NCBI RefSeq assembly: GCF_013369335.1
Contig: NZ_SZQJ01000009.1
Location: forward strand, 310,001 to 374,000
DNA from: Vibrio sp. JPW-9-11-11
Lineage (GTDB): Bacteria; Pseudomonadota; Gammaproteobacteria; Enterobacterales; Vibrionaceae
DNA: 64,000 nucleotides
Direction of reading: 5' to 3'
Within the stretch, counting starts at the first letter, position 1; each line of letters opens with the position of its first letter. Made by a program: the position numbers and the translations under genes. Under the pieces are notes generated by a model. That model did no database searches, was not told the DNA's origin, and was given only the letters and a program-made list of their open reading frames with translations. Below, in pieces: positions 9,073 through 16,536 of the stretch.

Positions 9073-9678
9073 ATGAAGCTTGCTAACACGCTCATCGCAC
9101 TGTCACTTTTCTACTGTGCTGTGTTTATTTTTAGTGCCATCGACCCTTACTCACGCGCAGTGTGGGTAGCTGAGATCATTCCAGCAGTGCTGATATTAAC
9201 TCTCATTGTCTTACTATCATTGCGCTTTAGATTCTCAAATACCGCCTACTTACTGATGTTCATTTGGCTCTGTTTACATACAATCGGTGCGAAATATACC
9301 TTCGCCAATGTGCCTTTCGATTGGTTCAATGACGCCATCAACTCTGAACGCAACAATTTTGACCGACTCGCCCACTTTTCTATTGGATTGTATGCCTACC
9401 CCATTGCCGAATACTTGTTACATCGTCATAAGTTGAGCATAAAGATTGCCAGTAGTTACGCGTTATTCGCCATCATGGCGCTCGCTGCAGGCTATGAAAT
9501 CGTTGAATGGTGGTATGCGGAGTTAGCAGGTGGTGATGAGGGGATCGCGTTTTTAGGTTCGCAGGGAGACATTTGGGACGCACAAAAAGATATGCTGATG
9601 GATACTTTAGGCGCCCTTATGTCATTAATTCTTCTATGGGTTCAGCAGCGTGTATTTTGCTCCAGCCATGCAAGGTAG
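9073..9678 (+). CDS. yjdF: Inner membrane protein YjdF-like (DUF2238)
   Basis: A 201-residue polytopic membrane protein with about five or six hydrophobic segments. It shows DUF2238 features: GAKYTFANVPFDWF, DRLAHFSIGLYAYPIAEYL, and the acidic EIVEWWYAELAGG followed by LGSQGDIWDAQKDM. The charged DxxxD-like residues in the last segments are conserved in the family, but its function is not known. The start at 9073 (ATG, MKLANTLIALSLF) is chosen over an upstream in-frame ATG at 8980 because it begins at the first membrane segment. Its 3' end overlaps the convergent cutA by 37 bases. Confidence 0.85.
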   Translation: MKLANTLIALSLFYCAVFIFSAIDPYSRAVWVAEIIPAVLILTLIVLLSLRFRFSNTAYLLMFIWLCLHTIGAKYTFANVPFDWFNDAINSERNNFDRLAHFSIGLYAYPIAEYLLHRHKLSIKIASSYALFAIMALAAGYEIVEWWYAELAGGDEGIAFLGSQGDIWDAQKDMLMDTLGALMSLILLWVQQRVFCSSHAR

Positions 9679-9962
9679 GGGTTGAATCCTTCGCTGAACG
9701 GTATCTGCACCACTTGCGGTACGCCGTAATCATGCTGTTCGACAATCGTCTGCTCCAGTTCGGCGTAACAGCTGCGTTTGGTTTTCATGACTAGCAAGAT
9801 TTCATCATCACAACAGACTTTGCCCTGCCAGATATAGTGACTTTGAATTGGCATGGTTTGAATGCACGCGACCAACGACCTACTAAGAACGCTTGAAATG
9901 ATTTGTTGGCTATTTTGCTGGCTGTTGGTCGTCGTTAGGGTAATACAGTATTGTCCACTCAT
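9642..9962 (-). CDS. cutA: Divalent-cation tolerance protein CutA
   Basis: A 106-residue protein of the CutA1 family, a small trimeric ferredoxin-like fold. Family features are LVACIQTMPIQSHYIWQGKV in the first half and DYGVPQVVQIPFSEGFNPYLAWL at the C-terminus. E. coli CutA was linked to copper tolerance, but its molecular role is still unclear. It lies 11 bases after the helD stop codon's outer end and on the same strand upstream of none, so it is likely read with or just after its own promoter. It overlaps the end of yjdF tail-to-tail. Confidence 0.9.
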   Translation of the reverse strand: MSGQYCITLTTTNSQQNSQQIISSVLSRSLVACIQTMPIQSHYIWQGKVCCDDEILLVMKTKRSCYAELEQTIVEQHDYGVPQVVQIPFSEGFNPYLAWLEQNTRC

Positions 9963-9973
9963 CAGTGCCGCCT

Positions 9974-12031
9974 CTATTTCGCTGTGATTACGGGATAATC
10001 TTGCTCTAGTAATTCTTTAACAAAGCACGATCCAGAACCATTGAAGGCAACCCACACCTTCTTTTTCGCTCGGGTCAAAGCAACATAAAAAAGGCGTCGC
10101 TCTTCAGCGTATGGAAACTGATCACTCGACTGAGTGAGCGCGTCATTAAGATGAAGTGCTTTGACTCGTGCCGGGAACTGGCCTTCATCGACCCCGACCA
10201 CAAACACAAAATCGGCTTCTTGGCCTTTGCTAGCATGGCAAGTCATGTAACGAATATCGAGCAGCGCAAACTGTTTTTTCCACTCGGCGAGTAAGTCTGG
10301 ACAATGATAGTGATTTCGCCCAAGTAACAGCACGCTCTGTATCGACTTGGCACTACGGTTAAGTTGCTCTAAAGTTTTTTCGATGCGGTTTTGTGCGATC
10401 AATGTCACCGCCTTACTCTTTTGCTGCTTATGGCTATTGAGTGGCTTGGCGAGTTGAGCTGGGTTTTGCTGAATAAAACGATTCGCCACATCACCGATAC
10501 GATCATTGAATCGATAGGTCGTATCTAAATAGTGAATGGTTGAGTGCGCAAAGCGAGTCGAAAAGTCGATGGTAAGGTCAACACTCGAGCCCGCGAACTG
10601 ATAGATAGACTGCCAGTCATCCCCGACAGCAAATAGCACGCTACCTGAGTTTTGCTTGCACAAAGCTTCAACCAGGGCTAAGCGTTGAGGAGAGATATCT
10701 TGATACTCATCGATCATAATGTAGCGCCAAGGTGACTTAAACTTGCCGCTTGTGACGCGCTTCGTCGCTTGAGTGATCATCAAGTTGAAATCAATTTCAC
10801 CCTGCTGCTTGAGGTGCTGTTGCCAAGCTTGATAGCAAGGCCATACCAACGCAAGTTCGCTATTTAAGCGTGCGTAGTCTGAGTGTTCAACTAGCTGTTG
10901 TTGAATCTCTTTCTTGGTGGTCGCGATCGCAGCTAGCTGAGCTAATTGCTTTTCCAACCAAGCAATCAGTTTGGGATTCTCCACGTGGCTACCAAGTTCA
11001 TCATCACCCGCTAAATAAGCGATGGGCCACTTGTTCAAATGCTTTTGCCAACGTTTGAAATTGGTAGGTGTCATCCAGTGCTTTTTAAGCCAATCAATAC
11101 ACCAGTTTAGACGCTGATTATCATCGATCGCTAACGGCGAAATAGTGACAGTGTCACCTTGACTGTTGAGTATCTTCAATCCGAGTTGATGAAAAGTGTT
11201 TACCTTGACCGATTCTGCACTTAAACCAATTTTATCGTCTAGTCGCTGTTTCATCTCTTGCGCAGCGTCGCGTCCAAAAGCGAGTAACAAGATTTCATCA
11301 GGCCGTGCCAAATGACTTTGCAGCAAATATGCAACGCGGGCGGTCAATACGCTGGTTTTGCCAGATCCTGCGCCTGCTAACACTAGATTATTGTCATCGT
11401 TGAGTAAGACCGCCTGTTTCTGGCTCAAGTTAAGTGGCGATGACTCGACTTGTGAAAACAACACTTGCCAGTTTTCAAGTTCCGTTGCCATCCAGCTTTG
11501 GTTTCTCATTGTGAGTTGCTGATCAGGATCGATAATCCAAGGTTCAACGCTCGCCATGCGCTTTGGCATTCTGAGTCGTGCGTCTTCAAGGGTCATACCC
11601 ATTTCCTGCAAATTATCTTCAACTTCCTTACGCCACAACTCGACCTTAGAGTGAGTCAAAAAGCTTGGCTGACGCTGAAAATCGACCACCGCCTCTTCCC
11701 AACGAGGAAGGAATTTAAACAACTGTTGACACTGATGTTTGTGCCATTGCTGATAACTGGCGACTGCGTGCCTGGCGAACTCTCGGCACTTCTCTCTTGG
11801 TAGGCCTTGTACAAACCATCCGAGACGTTGTTGCTGATGGGGATGAGCATAAAAGAGCAAACCGCACCAGAATAGTCCGTGCTTAATGTCTACCTGACCA
11901 TTCCACACATTAAATGGAATGCGTTCTTCGAGCGATTCAGAGCCAATAATTAGGGAATCTGAAGCTACTTCGACTTGAAAATACTCTTGCTGAATAAAAA
12001 AACGAGCAGTCTTGTTTGCCGATAGCTGCAT
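9974..12031 (-). CDS. helD: DNA helicase IV (UvrD superfamily 1)
   Basis: A 685-residue SF1A 3'-5' helicase. The start at 12031 (MQLSANKTARFF) gives almost the length of E. coli HelD and aligns with its N-terminus; a further in-frame start at 12136 adds 35 residues with no family support. Motifs in order: Q-motif LNLSQKQAV, Walker A GAGSGKTS (about residue 218), IMIDEYQDISPQR (Walker B), VGDDWQSIYQF (motif III), LDTTYRFNDRIGDVANRFIQ (motif IV), MTCHASKGQEADFVFVVG (motif V) and YVALTRAKKKVW (motif VI). It works in recombination and replication repair. It sits just upstream of cutA on the same strand. Confidence 0.93.
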   Translation of the reverse strand: MQLSANKTARFFIQQEYFQVEVASDSLIIGSESLEERIPFNVWNGQVDIKHGLFWCGLLFYAHPHQQQRLGWFVQGLPREKCREFARHAVASYQQWHKHQCQQLFKFLPRWEEAVVDFQRQPSFLTHSKVELWRKEVEDNLQEMGMTLEDARLRMPKRMASVEPWIIDPDQQLTMRNQSWMATELENWQVLFSQVESSPLNLSQKQAVLLNDDNNLVLAGAGSGKTSVLTARVAYLLQSHLARPDEILLLAFGRDAAQEMKQRLDDKIGLSAESVKVNTFHQLGLKILNSQGDTVTISPLAIDDNQRLNWCIDWLKKHWMTPTNFKRWQKHLNKWPIAYLAGDDELGSHVENPKLIAWLEKQLAQLAAIATTKKEIQQQLVEHSDYARLNSELALVWPCYQAWQQHLKQQGEIDFNLMITQATKRVTSGKFKSPWRYIMIDEYQDISPQRLALVEALCKQNSGSVLFAVGDDWQSIYQFAGSSVDLTIDFSTRFAHSTIHYLDTTYRFNDRIGDVANRFIQQNPAQLAKPLNSHKQQKSKAVTLIAQNRIEKTLEQLNRSAKSIQSVLLLGRNHYHCPDLLAEWKKQFALLDIRYMTCHASKGQEADFVFVVGVDEGQFPARVKALHLNDALTQSSDQFPYAEERRLFYVALTRAKKKVWVAFNGSGSCFVKELLEQDYPVITAK

Positions 12032-12247
12032 TGCGTCACTTATCTGTAAAATCCGTTGCCAGCATGATAACTGAATTAGGTTTATTTTTGCGTATTGGGT
12101 CGAAAAATTGTTAGCCCAAAGTCGCGATTCACGCATGATTACGATCTTTTGCTCATGGTCAAGTCCTATTTGACTATTTCGTGAGCAAACTGCAAGGTAT
12201 CTTTATTTAGATCAGGGCGTTACCATATAAAGCTGTTAAGCTATTAC

Positions 12248-14440
12248 TTGGTCGTCGATAAAAGAACCGTTCACGTGAATCTAACCAGTCAGCTACGCCA
12301 TCTTTGGGCTAATCAAACTGTTAACTATAGCCTGCTTATCCTCGTTACTTTGTTGGGCGTGGTGATCCCAACTTGGTATCTGAGCCTAAATACATGGATT
12401 GTACCGCTGATTTTAGGTGTGATAGCGGCAGCGTTGGCCGAGAACGATGACAACTTTACCGGTCGTCTCAAATCGCAATTGCTCACTCTTACCTGTTTCG
12501 CCATCGCCGCGTTTTCTATCGAGTTACTGTTTCAAACTCCCTGGTTATTTGCGCTTGGTCTGTTCAGTTCGACATTCGGTTTCATCATGCTTGGCGCAAT
12601 TGGACCTCGTTACGCTAGTCTCGCTTTCGGCTCTCTTCTTATCGCGATCTACGCAATGTTAGGGGCACATCAAAGCACCAATCTTTGGTTCCAACCGCTA
12701 TTATTGCTCGCCGGCGCCACTTGGTACTACCTCGTTTCGATGATGTGGTATCTCATCTCACCAATGAAACCTGTTCAGCACAGTCTAGCCGGGGTATTCG
12801 AGCACTTAGCCGATTATTTAGAGTCCAAAAGTCAACTATTTCACCCTGCCGAAAACTTAACCCCTCAACCTTATAGAATCGAAGAGGCAAGGCTAAATGC
12901 CGCGACAGTCAATGCTTTAAACCAATGTAAAGCGACCTTTCTCAGCCGTTCTAAACGTGGCCATGTCGATGGCGCCAGCGATCGTTTTCTCAATACCTAC
13001 TTTCTTGCGCAAGACATTCATGAACGCATTAGCTCCACCCACTATCGGTATCAGGAGTTAGCACAACATTTTGCTCGCAGCGATGTACTGTTTCGATTCA
13101 AATACCTGCTCGAGAATCAAGCCAAATCCTGTCGTCAGATTGCCCAAGCGATCCGTCTCGGCAATGAGTATCAGCACAGCGGTGAATCAATCGTCGCTCT
13201 CGATGAGTTGCAAAATTCCTTACACTTTCTCCAGCAGCAGAACCACCCAACGTGGCGGTTGCTACTGGCGCAACTTGGCTACCTGTTTAACAACTTGGCG
13301 ACGGTCGAAAAGCAGCTGAGTCAGGTCAATAACCCTGACGCTAACCAACTGGAAGAAGATGTGCTTGACGACACTGAAGCGCATGGTTTCAAAGCCATGT
13401 GGCAGCGAATTTCAGCCAACTTTAACCGCGACTCAATGCTATTTCGTCACGCAGTCAGGATGTCGATTGCCTTAAGCTTTGGCTATGGTGTTATTCAGCT
13501 ATTTGATATTGAGAGAGGGTATTGGATTTTGCTCACTACCCTGTTTGTTTGCCAGCCAAACTACAGTGCTACGCGGCAGAAACTCGTGGCTCGTGTCATC
13601 GGTACTGTGGCAGGCTTATTGGTCGGAGTCCCCCTACTCGCCCTGTTTCCATCGCAAGAAAGTCAACTGCTGGTGATAGTGATCTCCGGGGTGGCTTTTT
13701 TTGCGTTTCGATTAGCAAATTACGGCTATGCCACTGGTTTTATCACCATATTAGTCTTGTTCTGTTTCAGTCAGCTCGGCGAAGGATTTGACGTTATTTT
13801 ACCTCGCATCGCCGACACTTTAATTGGTTGTGCGCTCGCGGTCGCGGCTGTCGTCACTATTTTCCCAGATTGGCAATCCAAACGATTGCACAAGGTAATG
13901 GCCGATGCGATATCGGCAAATCAAAGCTACCTCGCGCACATCATTGGTCAATATCGTATCGGGAAAAATGATAGCTTGAGTTATCGGATTGCGAGACGCA
14001 ACGCCCACAACCAAGACGCGAACCTGACCACTGCGATAAGCTCGATGTTGGCAGAGCCGGGGCGTTATGTCTCGGCCGTTGAGGAAAGTTATCGTTTCTT
14101 AACTCTCAATCACGCGCTATTAAGTTATATTTCAGCACTAGGCGCGCACCGAACACAAATCGCAGACGATGCCACCCATAAATTGATTCTCGATGCGCAT
14201 CGTGTGATTCATCAGCATTTAGACGTTTTATTTAACCAACTGAATCAACACAGTGAAGTCTGCGATACGTCAAACATCAACGACACGGCGTTGGAATCGA
14301 GACTAAGTGAATGGCGTGACGACGATGACGGTTCTGTACGTATGGTGCTGCAACAGCTTCATCTCATCTACCGAATGCTGCCCGAACTTCACTCATTAGC
14401 CAGTAAGTTTGCCGCCCGCGTCGGGCCTAACACGCTCTAA
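12248..14440 (+). CDS. yccS: YccS-type inner membrane protein (FUSC/aromatic-acid-exporter family)
   Basis: A 730-residue protein with two sets of membrane helices (about residues 25-165 and 400-525), each followed by a cytoplasmic domain. It matches the YccS subfamily closely: GVIAAALAENDDNFTGRL, FVCQPNYSATRQKL, LGEGFDVILPRIADTLIGC, SYRIARRNAHNQDANL. The family resembles AaeB-like aromatic carboxylate exporters, but the substrate is unproven. The first possible start is TTG at 12248. A GTG at 12275 (giving MNLTSQLRHLW) is an equally good alternative, and neither has a strong ribosome site. Monocistronic. Confidence 0.9.
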   Translation: MVVDKRTVHVNLTSQLRHLWANQTVNYSLLILVTLLGVVIPTWYLSLNTWIVPLILGVIAAALAENDDNFTGRLKSQLLTLTCFAIAAFSIELLFQTPWLFALGLFSSTFGFIMLGAIGPRYASLAFGSLLIAIYAMLGAHQSTNLWFQPLLLLAGATWYYLVSMMWYLISPMKPVQHSLAGVFEHLADYLESKSQLFHPAENLTPQPYRIEEARLNAATVNALNQCKATFLSRSKRGHVDGASDRFLNTYFLAQDIHERISSTHYRYQELAQHFARSDVLFRFKYLLENQAKSCRQIAQAIRLGNEYQHSGESIVALDELQNSLHFLQQQNHPTWRLLLAQLGYLFNNLATVEKQLSQVNNPDANQLEEDVLDDTEAHGFKAMWQRISANFNRDSMLFRHAVRMSIALSFGYGVIQLFDIERGYWILLTTLFVCQPNYSATRQKLVARVIGTVAGLLVGVPLLALFPSQESQLLVIVISGVAFFAFRLANYGYATGFITILVLFCFSQLGEGFDVILPRIADTLIGCALAVAAVVTIFPDWQSKRLHKVMADAISANQSYLAHIIGQYRIGKNDSLSYRIARRNAHNQDANLTTAISSMLAEPGRYVSAVEESYRFLTLNHALLSYISALGAHRTQIADDATHKLILDAHRVIHQHLDVLFNQLNQHSEVCDTSNINDTALESRLSEWRDDDDGSVRMVLQQLHLIYRMLPELHSLASKFAARVGPNTL

Positions 14441-14450
14441 TCCCATCATG

Positions 14451-14474
14451 AGATACGCCCCAACGGGCGTCTCT
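14451..14474 (+). terminator. Hairpin after yccS
   Basis: AGATACGCCC pairs with GGGCGTCTCT (one mismatch) around CAAC, about 10 bases after the yccS stop. There is no T-run, so termination efficiency is uncertain. Confidence 0.4.
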
Positions 14475-14573
14475 GACACGGCTCGGACACAATTTCGACA
14501 TTTTTCCGACACTCGTCAATTAAATCTTCTTTACTATGCCAGAGTGATAATTAAATCCTATAGGGGCAAGGTG

Positions 14574-14798
14574 ATGAACGGAGATATCTCTTACCTATAT
14601 CAAGGTGAACGTAATCCGTTTGAAGAGCGTATCAATATGACACAACAACAATTTGAACTCATGAAATCTCAGCTTAAAACACTAACGCCACAGCAACTGC
14701 GTGTACTAAAAGGGGCGATCAACAGCACCCTTAACGATACACAAGGGGCAATTATCAGTGACGAAGAGATGAAAATGATAGCTAGCCTTTTTTCGTAG
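14574..14798 (+). CDS. Small conserved-looking protein of unknown function (74 aa)
   Basis: A 74-residue soluble protein beginning MNGDISYLYQGERNPFEERI. Its ATG is preceded by AGGGGCAAGGTG, an excellent ribosome site, and codon use matches neighbours, so it is probably a real gene. A middle stretch (MTQQQFELMKSQLKTLTPQQ, then LRVLKGAINSTL) looks like two short helices. I do not recognise the family. Another small gene follows 55 bases later on the same strand, so the two may be co-transcribed. Confidence 0.7.
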   Translation: MNGDISYLYQGERNPFEERINMTQQQFELMKSQLKTLTPQQLRVLKGAINSTLNDTQGAIISDEEMKMIASLFS

Positions 14799-14853
14799 CA
14801 CAACTTGCTCAAATTGCAAACTGATCTTAAGCTTATTGTAAGAGAGGTGTTGT

Positions 14854-15138
14854 ATGTCAGTATCTTCAGTTCAGTCGGGTTATCAGATTGTCGATATGTC
14901 ATCCAAGATGGCTGAAGAAGCCGCGGCTGAAATTCAGCGCCAGCAACGCAACCTTTCAATGCCAAACGACGATAGCTACGAGTTCAATCAAGTCGAGTTT
15001 AAGGCGCCCGTCCCAGAACCATCCGAAATAGAAGCGTTAACGAAACTCTCTAGTGCTGAGCGCTACAGCCAAATTGGTACTAACGTCATCCAACGCGATC
15101 AAGAAATGATCGGATCGTTGTTGGATATCCATGTTTAA
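14854..15138 (+). CDS. Small unknown protein (94 aa), possible partner of the preceding gene
   Basis: A 94-residue soluble protein starting MSVSSVQSGYQIVDMSSKMA, with a GAGAGG ribosome site. The N-terminus (SGYQIVDMSSKMAEEAAAEI) has the look of the helical start of flagellar hook or rod-type proteins. The rest is Pro/Glu-rich with a helical tail (ERYSQIGTNVIQRDQEMIGS). There is no signal peptide or membrane segment. The flagellar resemblance is weak and only an impression. The gene is followed by the HMG-CoA reductase gene 91 bases downstream. Confidence 0.65.
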   Translation: MSVSSVQSGYQIVDMSSKMAEEAAAEIQRQQRNLSMPNDDSYEFNQVEFKAPVPEPSEIEALTKLSSAERYSQIGTNVIQRDQEMIGSLLDIHV

Positions 15139-15229
15139 TCCGCTCGAATTTGTTGCAAACCATTAAACCCTTATTGAGTTCACGACAAGTTCGGTTAGAA
15201 TGCTGACAAATTTATTTCTACAGCTCGTC

Positions 15230-16489
15230 ATGCCGAAACTCAATCTCTCAAAGCACGCAAGACATCAATTTTTTTCCCCAGATAATAGCGCCAACACACT
15301 AGAACAAAAACTCAGCCCCAAGTATCAACGTGCGACACAACGATTGACACCTAGTCCATACATATCGGACAAAACCATTGCTAAACGCTGGAGTAAGCTG
15401 GCGCAGAGCACCGAGCAACACTTGCTGCTTGATGAACAAACCCAGCGCTATGCTCACGACTACAATAAAAACATCGAGCATTTTATCGGCACAGTAAAAG
15501 TTCCTGTCGGCATCGCCGGGCCTTTGAGAGTGAATGGCCTGTATGCAGACAACGACTATTTAGTGCCTCTCGCCACAACCGAAGCGGCGCTGGTTGCCTC
15601 ATATAACCGAGGGGCGCAATTGATTACGGCAGCGGGGGGCGCCAGTGCCATGTTGATCAATGAAGGAGTCACAAGAACCCCCGCGTTCTTGTTCGACAGC
15701 CTAATCGATGCCGGGCAGTTTGTCGCTTGGGTGGCAGGACAGTACGATGGTTTCAAGCAAATTGCCGAATCCACCACTTCTCATGGCAAGCTCCAAGATA
15801 TTAATGTCAATATTGAAGGGAACCAGGTCTATTTGGTATTTGAGTACCAAACTGGTGATGCGTCTGGTCAAAACATGGTCACCATTGCGACCAATCAAGT
15901 CTTTCAGTATATCTTGCAGCACTCGCCAATTGAGCCAAAAGAGGCTTTTCTTGACGGCAACTTATCGGGTGACAAAAAACCCAACTCGTACACCATGCGC
16001 CATGTGCGAGGAAAGAAAGTAACCGCAGAGGTTCACCTTTCGAAAGCATTAGTTGAAAAGTATCTTCATACTAGTCCAGAAAAAATGGTCCGTTTTGGTC
16101 AAGTCACCACCACTGGTGCAGCGCTGAGTGGTGCAATCGGCGTAAACGCACACTACGCAAATGCGCTTGCGGCGCTTTACATTGCATGTGGTCAAGATGC
16201 CGCGTGTGTGGCGGAGTCTGCAGTGGGTATCACCCGCATGGAGCTTAATGCACAAGGGGGGCTGTACGCCTGTGTCACCTTGCCCAACTTAATGTTAGGC
16301 ACTGTTGGAGGAGGGACAGGACTGCCTAGTCAAAAAGCGTGTTTGGATATTTTAGGTTTACACGGACAAGGTAAGTCTCAAGCCTTGGCTGAGGTAGCCG
16401 CCGCACTCTGTTTAGCTGGAGAGCTCTCGATAGTGGGTGCCTTTTGCGCTGGCCACTTCTCTCGTGCACATCAAAAGTTGGCCCGCTGA
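15230..16489 (+). CDS. Hydroxymethylglutaryl-CoA reductase
   Basis: A 419-residue HMG-CoA reductase, which makes mevalonate from HMG-CoA with NAD(P)H. Signatures seen: GTVKVPVGIAGPLRVNG (dimer/substrate), PLATTEAALVASYNRGAQL with the catalytic Glu, GDASGQNMVTIATNQ (GDAxGxN cofactor loop), GDKKPNSYTM with the catalytic Lys, NAHYANALAALYIACGQD, GGGTGLPSQ, and a C-terminal His in AGHFSRAHQK. The overall form is class I (eukaryote/archaea-like). Most gamma-proteobacteria use the MEP pathway, so this is an accessory enzyme with an unclear role; no other mevalonate gene is adjacent. A start at 15200 is possible, but MPKLNLSK at 15230 looks more natural. Confidence 0.92.
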   Translation: MPKLNLSKHARHQFFSPDNSANTLEQKLSPKYQRATQRLTPSPYISDKTIAKRWSKLAQSTEQHLLLDEQTQRYAHDYNKNIEHFIGTVKVPVGIAGPLRVNGLYADNDYLVPLATTEAALVASYNRGAQLITAAGGASAMLINEGVTRTPAFLFDSLIDAGQFVAWVAGQYDGFKQIAESTTSHGKLQDINVNIEGNQVYLVFEYQTGDASGQNMVTIATNQVFQYILQHSPIEPKEAFLDGNLSGDKKPNSYTMRHVRGKKVTAEVHLSKALVEKYLHTSPEKMVRFGQVTTTGAALSGAIGVNAHYANALAALYIACGQDAACVAESAVGITRMELNAQGGLYACVTLPNLMLGTVGGGTGLPSQKACLDILGLHGQGKSQALAEVAAALCLAGELSIVGAFCAGHFSRAHQKLAR

Positions 16490-16505
16490 TTGAACGAGCA
16501 ACCTC

Positions 16506-16536
16506 AAGGAAGCGCGCAGTTTTAGTGTGCTTCCTT
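16506..16536. terminator. Shared hairpin between convergent genes
   Basis: AAGGAAGC pairs with GCTTCCTT between the HMG-CoA reductase and luxQ genes; one arm is inside the last codons of luxQ. No strong T-run follows on either strand, so it is only a possible terminator. Confidence 0.4.
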
